NCBI GenBank assembly: GCA_964484515.1
Contig: CAZAGT010000205.1
Coordinates: 1 to 8,855, forward strand
DNA from: CAZAGT01 sp964484515
GTDB lineage: Bacteria > Desulfobacterota > DSM-4660 > Desulfatiglandales > HGW-15
Length of the DNA stretch: 8,855 bases
Direction: 5' to 3'
Shown here: one piece after another, positions 1 to 5,883 of the stretch
Layout of the letters: each line of letters opens with the position of its first letter
Numbering within the stretch: the first letter of the stretch is position 1
Translations under genes and position numbers: made by a program
Notes under the pieces: model-generated
Databases searched by the model: none
Told to the model about the DNA's origin: nothing
Seen by the model: only the letters and a program-made list of their open reading frames with translations

Positions 1-243
1 CCTCGACTTCGCTCGGGGCTGCGGTTTCCCCCACAGATACGTCATGAAAAGACAGTGCCCTCCCGCCAGTCCCTGCGAAAAGACATCACAGGCCTCCCAC
101 CGCAGAGGCTGGAAACGGTTTTTTCGCCCACAAATTCTTGTGAGGAGCCCAGAATAATAAGCTAACAAAGCCTGAGGGGTCAACTTGCCAGTTCGGTATC
201 AGAAGCAGATCGCTTTTCGCGATACGGCAGTGAAGCAGCCCGC

Positions 244-260
244 GCTCCCGCGCGGGGCAT
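244..260 (+). repeat. Repeated short hairpin, copy 1
   Basis: The 17-base string GCTCCCGCGCGGGGCAT recurs at 350-366 with one change. Each copy can fold into a five-pair stem (GCTCC with GGGGC, one G-T wobble) and a five-base loop. The only difference between copies lies in the loop. Function unknown. Confidence 0.5.
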
Positions 261-349
261 CTAAAAATCATTAAGGCGGGACTCCGCCGAAGCCACCCGG
301 CTTCGCCCATTGGGCTAGGCCGTGGTCATCTGTCGCCATTCCTCCCCAT

Positions 350-366
350 GCTCCCGCACGGGGCAT
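350..366 (+). repeat. Repeated short hairpin, copy 2, just before the DUF169 gene
   Basis: GCTCCCGCACGGGGCAT matches copy 1 at 244-260 in 16 of 17 bases. It ends 16 bases before the Shine-Dalgarno of the DUF169 gene, so it would lie in that gene's 5' leader if transcription starts upstream. It could be part of a dispersed repeat or a regulatory hairpin; the window cannot separate these. Confidence 0.5.
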
Positions 367-398
367 GCTGGCGAAGGCGAGTGAAAGGAGCTTACAGG

Positions 399-1181
399 AT
401 GAGCGCTGAACTTGCGAAACTTGGAGAGGCCTTGACCCGCCATGTGAGGCCGGGGAGCTTTCCGGTGGCCGTGCGCATGTTGAAGGCGGGAGAGCAACTC
501 CCTGAACGGGTGAAGCACCCGTGGAAAGACCTCAAGATCAGGGTTGCGACCTGCCAGGCCATCGCCATGGCCAGGCGCTACGGCCACGTCTTGGCCTTGG
601 GAGACGAAGATATCTCCTGTCCTCTGACAGCCGTCGTCTTCGGTTTCCGAAAACCTACGGAATTCTTTTTAGAAGGCCGCGCCTGTGAAGGTTTGTATAC
701 GGAAACACGAGCGGCAGGCGTGAAGTCGGAGGCGACGGTCGAGAAGTATGCTTACGGGGAGTACCACTACACTGTCGTGGCACCTCTTCACCGCACCACG
801 TTCGAACCGCACGTTGTGGTCATCTATGCGAACGCGGCTCAGGTCATGCGGCTACTGACGGCTGCGTTGTGGAGGTCCGGCGGACGGCTGACCTCGAGCT
901 TTGGCGGACGGATCGATTGCTCTGATGAAATCATCGCGCCGCAACGCTCAGGCAGGTGCGAAGTCATCCTCCCCTGTTACGGCGACCGCATCTTCGCCCA
1001 GACCCAGGACCACGAGATGGCGTTTGCCATCCCAACCAACCGCCTATCTGAGGTCATCGAGGGCCTTGAAGGCACACATCGGGGTGGTGTGCGCTATCCG
1101 ATTCCTTCGTTCTTGCGCTACACGGGAGAATTCCCATCGCAGTATGCAAAGGTAGCGGAGCGAAAACGAAGTGACGAATGA
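399..1181 (+). CDS. DUF169 family protein of unknown function
   Basis: This 260-residue protein matches the DUF169 family as I recall it: an N-terminal segment ending in PVAVRML (residues 22-28), a cysteine-bearing block around 50-82 (RVATCQA, then DISCPLTAVVFGF), and a C-terminal block with PCYGDRIF (192-199) and the run MAFAIPTNRL (207-216). Cysteines at 52, 74, 96, 174, 187 and 193 are candidates for metal, cofactor or redox roles, but the biochemical function is not established and I do not assign one. The ATG at 399 is chosen because GAAAGGAG (383-390) sits eight bases before it; the frame stays open to an ATG at 348 but that start has no comparable ribosome binding site and adds a 17-residue basic stretch. 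I see no signal peptide or membrane helix, so it is probably cytoplasmic. It converges on the acyl-CoA dehydrogenase gene and is not in the same transcript, so no functional link to the catabolic genes is shown. Confidence 0.8.
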   Translation: MSAELAKLGEALTRHVRPGSFPVAVRMLKAGEQLPERVKHPWKDLKIRVATCQAIAMARRYGHVLALGDEDISCPLTAVVFGFRKPTEFFLEGRACEGLYTETRAAGVKSEATVEKYAYGEYHYTVVAPLHRTTFEPHVVVIYANAAQVMRLLTAALWRSGGRLTSSFGGRIDCSDEIIAPQRSGRCEVILPCYGDRIFAQTQDHEMAFAIPTNRLSEVIEGLEGTHRGGVRYPIPSFLRYTGEFPSQYAKVAERKRSDE

Positions 1182-1204
1182 CGAGAGACAATAAAGACCC
1201 GGGC

Positions 1205-1221
1205 CCTGTGAACAGGTTTTT
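1205..1221 (+). terminator. Possible intrinsic terminator after the DUF169 gene
   Basis: A CCTG/CAGG stem (1205-1208 with 1213-1216, TGAA loop) is followed directly by TTTTT (1217-1221), 24 bases after the DUF169 stop. The stem is only four pairs, so termination would be weak. AACAGG (1211-1216) can also pair with CCTGTT (1236-1241), a competing structure that reaches the end of the convergent gene. Confidence 0.4.
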
Positions 1222-1239
1222 GTGCTCGGAATGGCCCTG

Positions 1240-2406
1240 TTACCAAAATGCCGATATTCCTGTTAGATCCTTACCCAGAATAAGCGTCTGGATGTTTTCG
1301 GTGCCCTCAAGTGTGCTCACTGCCTCCAGGTCGCAAAGGTGACGGATGACGTGATGGTCCGCCAGTATACCCCGCCCGCCGAGGATGTCGCGGGCGGCGC
1401 GGGCAACCTCCATCGCTTCCCGAACGTTGTTCAACTTGGCCATCGATATCTGGGCATGACTCGCCTTCGCTTCGTCCATTCGTCTGCCAAGATGGTAATT
1501 CAGGAGTTGAGCCTTGGTGATCTCCATCATCATGCGTACCAATCGATCCTGAATCAACTGATAGGAAGCGATCGGTTTATTAAAGACCTCTCTCTTTCGG
1601 GCAAAGGCCATCGCGGCCTGATAGCATGCCATCGCCGAGCCGACAGCGCCGCAGGCTACCCCGTAACGTGCCAGATTGATACACTGTAGAATCGACCTCA
1701 AACCGGTGGCTTTCGGCAGAAGACTGTTTCCCGGCACCCTGCAGTTCTTCATGGAAAGCACGGCGGTCGGCGACGTCCTGTAAGCGAACTTCCGTTGAAT
1801 GGCGGTCGCACGAAATCCCTTCGTCCGGGTCTCCACCAAAAAGCCCCTGATTTCGCCCTCCAGTTTGGCCCAAACGATCGCCACGTGTGCGATTGGACCG
1901 TTTGAAATCCACATCTTCGTGCCGTTCAGGACATATCCGTCACTTTTCTTTTCGGCCGTCGTCGCCATTCCCGCTGGATTGGAGCCAAACTCCGGTTCGG
2001 ATAAACCGAAACAACCCATCACCTCTCCCCGCACCATCTTGGGTAACCAGCGTTTGCGTTGGTCTTCGCTCCCGAAGGCAAAGATCGGATACATGACAAG
2101 TGAATTCTGAACCGAAAACAGGGCCCTCAGACCGCTGTCACACCGGCCCAACTCTTGACAGATCAAGCCATAGTCCATGTGGCTCATCTTGCGAGCGCCA
2201 TAGCCATCTATGTGGGCACCAAACAGCTTTAGTTCGGCCAATCGTGAAACAAGCTTCAGGGGACAAGTCGCCTTCTCGAAATACGCTGCAATGACTGGCA
2301 GGCACTCGTCGTCAACAAAGCGACGAACCCTGTCGCGTAGATTGAGTTCTTCCTCCCTCAGTAGTTCATCAATATGATAATAATCCACATTTTCATGTGT
2401 GCCCAT
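1240..2406 (-). CDS. Acyl-CoA dehydrogenase, glutaryl-CoA dehydrogenase type
   Basis: A cytoplasmic 388-residue FAD-dependent acyl-CoA dehydrogenase, full length for the family, closest to glutaryl-CoA dehydrogenase (GcdH), which oxidises glutaryl-CoA and passes electrons to electron-transfer flavoprotein. Visible landmarks are SVQNSLVMYPI (98-108), the FAD motif CFGLSEPEFGS (132-142), WISNG (166-170), the acyl-CoA dehydrogenase signature region around ARYGVACGAVG (246-256), RDILGGRGI (339-347) and a C-terminus LEGTENIQTLILGKDLTG (366-383). Arg94, which in human GcdH binds the distal carboxylate, is present, as is the catalytic base (Glu367). Unusually, the Tyr before that Glu in human GcdH is Leu366, Glu87 is Gly87 and Ser95 is Ala95; these positions affect decarboxylation, so the product may be glutaconyl-CoA or the substrate may differ. 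The ATG follows GAGGGGAG with a short spacer. It is divergent from the aminotransferase string, which suggests shared regulation. GcdH-like assignment is firm; exact reaction is not. Confidence 0.85.
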   Translation of the reverse strand: MGTHENVDYYHIDELLREEELNLRDRVRRFVDDECLPVIAAYFEKATCPLKLVSRLAELKLFGAHIDGYGARKMSHMDYGLICQELGRCDSGLRALFSVQNSLVMYPIFAFGSEDQRKRWLPKMVRGEVMGCFGLSEPEFGSNPAGMATTAEKKSDGYVLNGTKMWISNGPIAHVAIVWAKLEGEIRGFLVETRTKGFRATAIQRKFAYRTSPTAVLSMKNCRVPGNSLLPKATGLRSILQCINLARYGVACGAVGSAMACYQAAMAFARKREVFNKPIASYQLIQDRLVRMMMEITKAQLLNYHLGRRMDEAKASHAQISMAKLNNVREAMEVARAARDILGGRGILADHHVIRHLCDLEAVSTLEGTENIQTLILGKDLTGISAFW

Positions 2407-2458
2407 TTTTGACTCCCCTCATCAATGACCGTTTCGGTTATTGCTGCTCATACATCTC

Positions 2459-2487
2459 TTGAGATCCGGGTATTTTTCCGATAGACT
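2459..2487 (+). promoter_or_regulatory. Candidate sigma-70 promoter for the aminotransferase operon
   Basis: TTGAGA (2459-2464, five of six consensus) and TAGACT (2482-2487, four of six) are separated by 17 bases. The predicted start, near 2494, falls at the edge of the inverted repeat at 2496-2517. If used, it gives a leader of about 355 bases, which is long; a promoter nearer the gene is equally possible. Confidence 0.35.
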
Positions 2488-2495
2488 CACACCGT

Positions 2496-2517
2496 CATGG
2501 GGCGAATACACCCCATG
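2496..2517. repeat. Perfect inverted repeat, operator candidate
   Basis: CATGGGG (2496-2502) and CCCCATG (2511-2517) are perfect inverted copies separated by eight bases, giving 22 bases in all. This size and symmetry suits a dimeric regulator, and it lies at the predicted start of the candidate promoter at 2459-2487. No T-run follows, so a terminator is unlikely. The regulator is unknown. Confidence 0.45.
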
Positions 2518-2547
2518 TCCATGGTCCTATGTCCATTGTCAAGACAA
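2515..2547. repeat. Direct repeat and overlapping palindrome, operator candidate
   Basis: ATGTCCATGGTC (2515-2526) and ATGTCCATTGTC (2529-2540) match in 11 of 12 bases with a 14-base period. The second copy runs into TTGTCAAGACAA (2536-2547), an inverted repeat of five-base arms around AA. Together with the neighbouring inverted repeat at 2496-2517 this makes about 50 bases of dense symmetry. Confidence 0.35.
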
Positions 2548-2695
2548 GGCAATCCATCCTGAAATGATTTTCCGTGGCCGAACGAGTTGTAATGCTCCGA
2601 TGTATTCCCGGGCAGACTGCTTAGAATGGATCTTTCAGAACTCCTTGACGCTTCGCTCAGCTATGGCTTTACCCACACAGAAATACTATTCAACC

Positions 2696-2710
2696 GCAGT
2701 ATCATACTGC
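2696..2710. repeat. 15-base palindrome, operator candidate
   Basis: GCAGTAT (2696-2702) and ATACTGC (2704-2710) are perfect inverted arms around a single C. It lies 139 bases before the aminotransferase start. The odd-centred 15-base form is typical of helix-turn-helix dimer sites, but no matching regulator gene is in the window. Confidence 0.45.
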
Positions 2711-2848
2711 ATCAGCATCCGAGCTCAAGTAGATTTCCTCTCGTGCGTCTTCAGGTTTGAAATCAAGGCCCTTCGAGCTTAAGTATGGTCAGGGGCGGAT
2801 TCAAAAGGCTGCAGGCTGGTTTATGATCACATTTCAGAGGAGTAGGTT

Positions 2849-4174
2849 ATGCAACGTCCTTCCGTCAAAACGCCTTTACCGGGTCCAGCGGCATCCAAAC
2901 TCATTCAATTGGACCAAACCTACCTCTCACCCTCTTATACCCGGCCCTATCCTCTGGTTGTAGAGAAGGGACAAGGGCTTTGGGTGACAGACGTGGACGG
3001 GAATGTCTTCTTGGATTTTACGGCGGGTATTGCCGTCTGTTGTACCGGTCATTGCCATCCCCGAGTCGTTCAAAGCATCAAGGATCAGGCCGATCGACTC
3101 ATCCATATGGCCGGGACCGATTTCTATTATGCACCGCAAGTCGCCCTGGCCGAGAAACTAGCATCCTTGGCCCCGGGAGAAAACGGAAAACGGATCTACT
3201 TCGGCAACTCGGGTGCTGAAGCCATGGAGGCAGCCTTTAAGCTCACACGTTGGCACACCCGGCGCGAACTGAATATCGCGTTCTTCGGCGCCTTCCACGG
3301 TCGCACCATGGGTGCCCTATCTCTGACTGCAAGCAAAACGATTCAGAAGAAGCACTACTATCCCTTCGTCCCTGGCGTGACACATATCCCCTACCCTTAT
3401 TGCTACCGATGTCCTGAAAATCTCTGTTACCCGGAATGTGGTCTTGCCTGTGTACATTGGCTCGAAGACACCCTGTTTCGGACAACGGTCCCTCCCGAAG
3501 AGGTCTCGGCAATCTTCGTTGAATCGATTCAAGGTGAAGGCGGTTATATTGTCCCCCCCCCTGAATTCCACCAGGAACTCCATCGAATCGCCAAGAACTA
3601 TGACATCCTCTACGTGGTCGATGAGATACAGGCTGGCATGGGTCGTACCGGCAAGATGTTCGCGATCGAGCACTTCGGGGTAGCACCCGACATCGTGGCC
3701 GTTGCGAAGGGCATTGCCTCGGGCATGCCATTAGGGGCGATTATTGCGGAGAACCCTATCATGGATTGGGAAGCCGGGTCGCATGGCTCGACGTTCGGAG
3801 GCAATCCGGTCTCCTGTCGCGCGGCGTTGACGACCATCCAGTTATTGGAGGAAGAACTCATGGAAAATGCCGCCCTCCAGGGCGAACGACTCATCAAGGG
3901 GCTGCAACAACACCAAGAGAATGTGGAATGTATGGGCGACGTCCGTGGTAAGGGACTCATGGTTGGCGTCGAATTCGTCAAAGACCGCACGACGAAGGAG
4001 CGGGCGGTCAAGTGGCGTGATGAGGTCATTGAAACCGCCTTTCAAAAGGGATTGCTCCTATTGGGCTGCGGTGAGAACACGATCCGCTTCTGCCCCAGCC
4101 TGACGGTGACCGGTACAGAAATCGATACGTGTCTTTCCATATTCGACGAAGCCGTGCGGGCGGTGGCCGGATGA
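2849..4174 (+). CDS. Class III PLP-dependent aminotransferase (acetylornithine/4-aminobutyrate/lysine type)
   Basis: A 441-residue fold-type I, subgroup-III aminotransferase that moves a terminal or omega amino group to an oxo acid, usually 2-oxoglutarate, in the cytoplasm. Landmarks are the phosphate-binding run NSGAEAMEAAFK (120-131), the GAFHGRTMGALS block (147-158), VVDEIQAGMGRTG (256-268) with Asp258 for the PLP ring nitrogen, Lys287 in AVAKGIASG as the PLP Schiff-base lysine, and HGSTFGGNP (312-320). Residues 185-201 carry five cysteines (C-x2-C-x4-C-x3-C-x3-C), a feature I associate with the archaeal-like branch annotated as the acetylornithine or GABA aminotransferase family, which also includes amino acid racemases. 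Because the next gene is an ALDH7-type dehydrogenase, lysine 6-aminotransferase is the most attractive role, but ornithine, GABA or racemase activity cannot be excluded. AGAGGAG (2836-2842) lies six bases before the ATG. A run of nine C at 3553-3561 encodes part of VPPP. Confidence 0.9.
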   Translation: MQRPSVKTPLPGPAASKLIQLDQTYLSPSYTRPYPLVVEKGQGLWVTDVDGNVFLDFTAGIAVCCTGHCHPRVVQSIKDQADRLIHMAGTDFYYAPQVALAEKLASLAPGENGKRIYFGNSGAEAMEAAFKLTRWHTRRELNIAFFGAFHGRTMGALSLTASKTIQKKHYYPFVPGVTHIPYPYCYRCPENLCYPECGLACVHWLEDTLFRTTVPPEEVSAIFVESIQGEGGYIVPPPEFHQELHRIAKNYDILYVVDEIQAGMGRTGKMFAIEHFGVAPDIVAVAKGIASGMPLGAIIAENPIMDWEAGSHGSTFGGNPVSCRAALTTIQLLEEELMENAALQGERLIKGLQQHQENVECMGDVRGKGLMVGVEFVKDRTTKERAVKWRDEVIETAFQKGLLLLGCGENTIRFCPSLTVTGTEIDTCLSIFDEAVRAVAG

Positions 4175-4254
4175 ACGGTCTTCGGAGGGTGGTCTCGCCG
4201 CGGAGGGAATAGGTGCTGAGGCTCGACCGCTAAGAGAGCGAAAAGGAATAGGCC

Positions 4255-5781
4255 ATGGAGAATATTTTAGAGAAGTTTGACCTCAACGTTGAGCAGCCCG
4301 GTGCCGGAACGGGCTCCTGGCTGAGTTGCGGCGGTCAGATCCTGGAATCGGTTTCCCCCGTCAACGGGCAGGCGATCGGAAAGGTCCGCTGTGCGAATCG
4401 AGAGGATTACGGAAAGGTCGCTGCCGGTGCTGTCGAAGCCTTTGAAGAATGGCGTGAGGTTCCAGCTCCCAAGCGGGGTGAGGTGGTTCGTCAAATCGGC
4501 AATGCGCTCCGCGCCCACAAGGAAGACTTGGGCGCCCTGGTAAGCCTTGAGGTGGGAAAGATTCAGGGCGAGGGCGCAGGCGAAGTACAGGAGATGATCG
4601 ATATCGCCGATTTCGCAGTTGGCCAATCGCGAATGCTCTATGGCCTTTCGATGCACAGCGAGCGGCCCGGCCATCGTATGTACGAGCAGTGGCACCCGAT
4701 CGGCCCGGTAGGCGTCATCACGAGCTTCAATTTCCCGGTTGCCGTCTGGTCGTGGAACACCTTTATTGCCCTGATTGCGGGCGATACCGTCGTCTGGAAA
4801 CCGTCCTCCAAGGCTCCTCTGACAGCAATCGCCACCATGAAGATTACGTGGGAGGTCCTGAGAGAAAATGGATGCCCTGAGGGGGTTCTCGGACTCGTCA
4901 TCGGTGGACGTAAAGAGATTGGTGAGACCCTGATCGCGGATACACGGGTCCCGCTTATTTCCGCGACGGGTAGCGTGGCCATGGGAAAACATGTGGCCCA
5001 GGTCGTCGCTTCCCGCCTAGGACGCTCCATCCTCGAACTCGGCGGAAACAACGCGATCATTGTGGCGCCGAGCGCAGACCTCGATCTCGCGACTCGAGCC
5101 GTGCTCTTTGGGGCCGTCGGGACGGCTGGGCAACGCTGCACGAGCACACGGCGCGTCATTGTCCACAGCACCGTTTACGATGCTTTTAAAGAGGCCTTGA
5201 TCAGGGCCTACGAGCAGGTACGAATCGGCAACCCCCTCCAGCAGGACACGCTCATGGGTCCCCTCATAGACCGTACCGCCGTTGATGCCATGCAGGAGGC
5301 GATTCTAACGATTCGCACGCAGGGAGGCCGCGTGCTTTACGGGGGAGACGTTCTCACGGGCGGTCTGTTTGAGGCGGGGACCTACGTCCGGCCGTGCATC
5401 TGCGAGGTTTCCCCTGAACTGGCGATTGTGCAGCAGGAAACGTTCGCGCCGATACTCTACCTGCTGAAGTATGAAACGATCGATCAGGCGATCCGCTGCC
5501 AGAATGGCGTGCCTCAGGGCCTTTCTTCGGCTGTCTTCACAAAGGATCTCAGGGAGGCCGAGTGCTTCTTGAGTCATAGGGGGAGTGATTGCGGCATTGC
5601 AAACGTAAACATCGGTACCTCCGGGGCCGAAATCGGTGGGGCCTTTGGGGGTGAAAAAGACACCGGGGGCGGTAGAGAGGCCGGCTCCGACGCTTGGAAG
5701 GCCTACATGCGACGACAAACCTGTACGATCAATTGGTCGCAGGAGCTCCCTTTGGCTCAGGGAATCCGATTCGATCTTTGA
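4255..5781 (+). CDS. Aldehyde dehydrogenase, ALDH7/antiquitin type: L-2-aminoadipate-6-semialdehyde (piperideine-6-carboxylate) dehydrogenase
   Basis: A 508-residue NAD(P)-dependent aldehyde dehydrogenase, full length. Members of this family (human ALDH7A1, bacterial AmaB/Pcd) oxidise 2-aminoadipate 6-semialdehyde, in equilibrium with piperideine-6-carboxylate, to 2-aminoadipate in lysine breakdown. Landmarks are TSFNFPVAVWSWN (156-168) with the oxyanion Asn159, the base Glu261 in ELGGNNAIIV (261-270), the nucleophile Cys295 in GTAGQRCTSTRR (289-300) and Glu395 in QETFAPI. The C-terminal run AEIGGAFGGEKDTGGGRE (458-475) is an antiquitin hallmark. Arg294, next to the nucleophile, and a Glu at about 113 in EVQEMIDI match the residues that hold the aminoadipate head group in ALDH7A1, as I recall that work. 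This supports the substrate better than a generic ALDH call. AAGGA (4243-4247) precedes the ATG by seven bases. An 80-base gap follows the aminotransferase with no evident terminator, so co-transcription is likely. Confidence 0.9.
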   Translation: MENILEKFDLNVEQPGAGTGSWLSCGGQILESVSPVNGQAIGKVRCANREDYGKVAAGAVEAFEEWREVPAPKRGEVVRQIGNALRAHKEDLGALVSLEVGKIQGEGAGEVQEMIDIADFAVGQSRMLYGLSMHSERPGHRMYEQWHPIGPVGVITSFNFPVAVWSWNTFIALIAGDTVVWKPSSKAPLTAIATMKITWEVLRENGCPEGVLGLVIGGRKEIGETLIADTRVPLISATGSVAMGKHVAQVVASRLGRSILELGGNNAIIVAPSADLDLATRAVLFGAVGTAGQRCTSTRRVIVHSTVYDAFKEALIRAYEQVRIGNPLQQDTLMGPLIDRTAVDAMQEAILTIRTQGGRVLYGGDVLTGGLFEAGTYVRPCICEVSPELAIVQQETFAPILYLLKYETIDQAIRCQNGVPQGLSSAVFTKDLREAECFLSHRGSDCGIANVNIGTSGAEIGGAFGGEKDTGGGREAGSDAWKAYMRRQTCTINWSQELPLAQGIRFDL

Positions 5782-5883
5782 GACTCGGATACGCCCCACA
5801 GCTGCGAAATACGGCTGACCTCGTTCGGGCCGACACGGCCAGACGCAGTTGGCGGAGCAAGATTTGCAGAAAGGCGATTCAGG

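Larger units (their letters stand above)
1..398. other. Upstream non-coding region with hairpins, no convincing gene
   Basis: I see no credible gene in this stretch. It holds several small inverted repeats: 92-96 with 105-109 (GCCTC/GAGGC, 8-base loop, a T6 run nine bases further on at 119-124), 129-133 with 138-142 (CACAA/TTGTG), 275-279 with 284-288 (GGCGG/CCGCC) and, directly next to it, 288-294 with 299-305 (CGAAGCC/GGCTTCG, 4-base loop). The last two form a tandem hairpin. None is followed at once by a T-run on the plus strand, so I do not call a terminator. A 74-codon minus-strand reading frame at 86-310 crosses these structures and has no family resemblance I recognise. The downstream gene probably has its promoter here, but I could not pick a convincing -35/-10 pair. 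Confidence 0.5.
2407..2848. promoter_or_regulatory. Divergent control region between the GcdH-like gene and the aminotransferase operon
   Basis: This 442-base stretch has no believable gene; a 113-codon plus-strand frame at 2441-2782 has no ribosome binding site and a composition unlike a real protein. It should hold promoters for both flanking transcripts. The inverted and direct repeats listed separately are candidate regulator sites. A second weak plus-strand promoter candidate is TTGAAA (2757-2762) with AAGTAT (2781-2786), which would give a short leader before the aminotransferase start at 2849. On the minus strand a consensus -35 TTGACA lies at 2542-2537 but lacks a good -10 at normal spacing. 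I recognise no known riboswitch. Confidence 0.6.

Noticed and set aside
92..124. Hairpin 92-109 with T6 at 119-124 as a terminator for an upstream gene
   Set aside because: The T-run starts nine bases after the stem and the loop is large, which is a poor intrinsic terminator.
86..310. 74-codon minus-strand open frame
   Set aside because: It crosses GC-rich hairpins and a repeated element, has no clear ribosome binding site and no recognisable domain.
348..398. Upstream ATG extending the DUF169 protein by 17 residues
   Set aside because: No Shine-Dalgarno at normal spacing there, while GAAAGGAG is ideally placed for the ATG at 399.
2514..2542. Minus-strand promoter for the GcdH-like gene starting at TTGACA 2542-2537
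   Set aside because: The -35 is perfect, but the hexamer at 17-base spacing (GACATG) matches the -10 consensus in only two positions.
2441..2782. 113-codon plus-strand frame in the divergent spacer
   Set aside because: No ribosome binding site, unlikely composition, and it covers the palindromic candidate control sites.
2494..2848. Lysine riboswitch in the leader of the aminotransferase operon
   Set aside because: I looked for the conserved lysine riboswitch core because of the predicted pathway and could not recognise it; a covariance model search would settle it.
5828..5840. GGCCG-ACA-CGGCC hairpin between the ALDH and IDO-family genes as a terminator
   Set aside because: The stem is five pairs and no T-run follows, so it does not support ending the transcript there.
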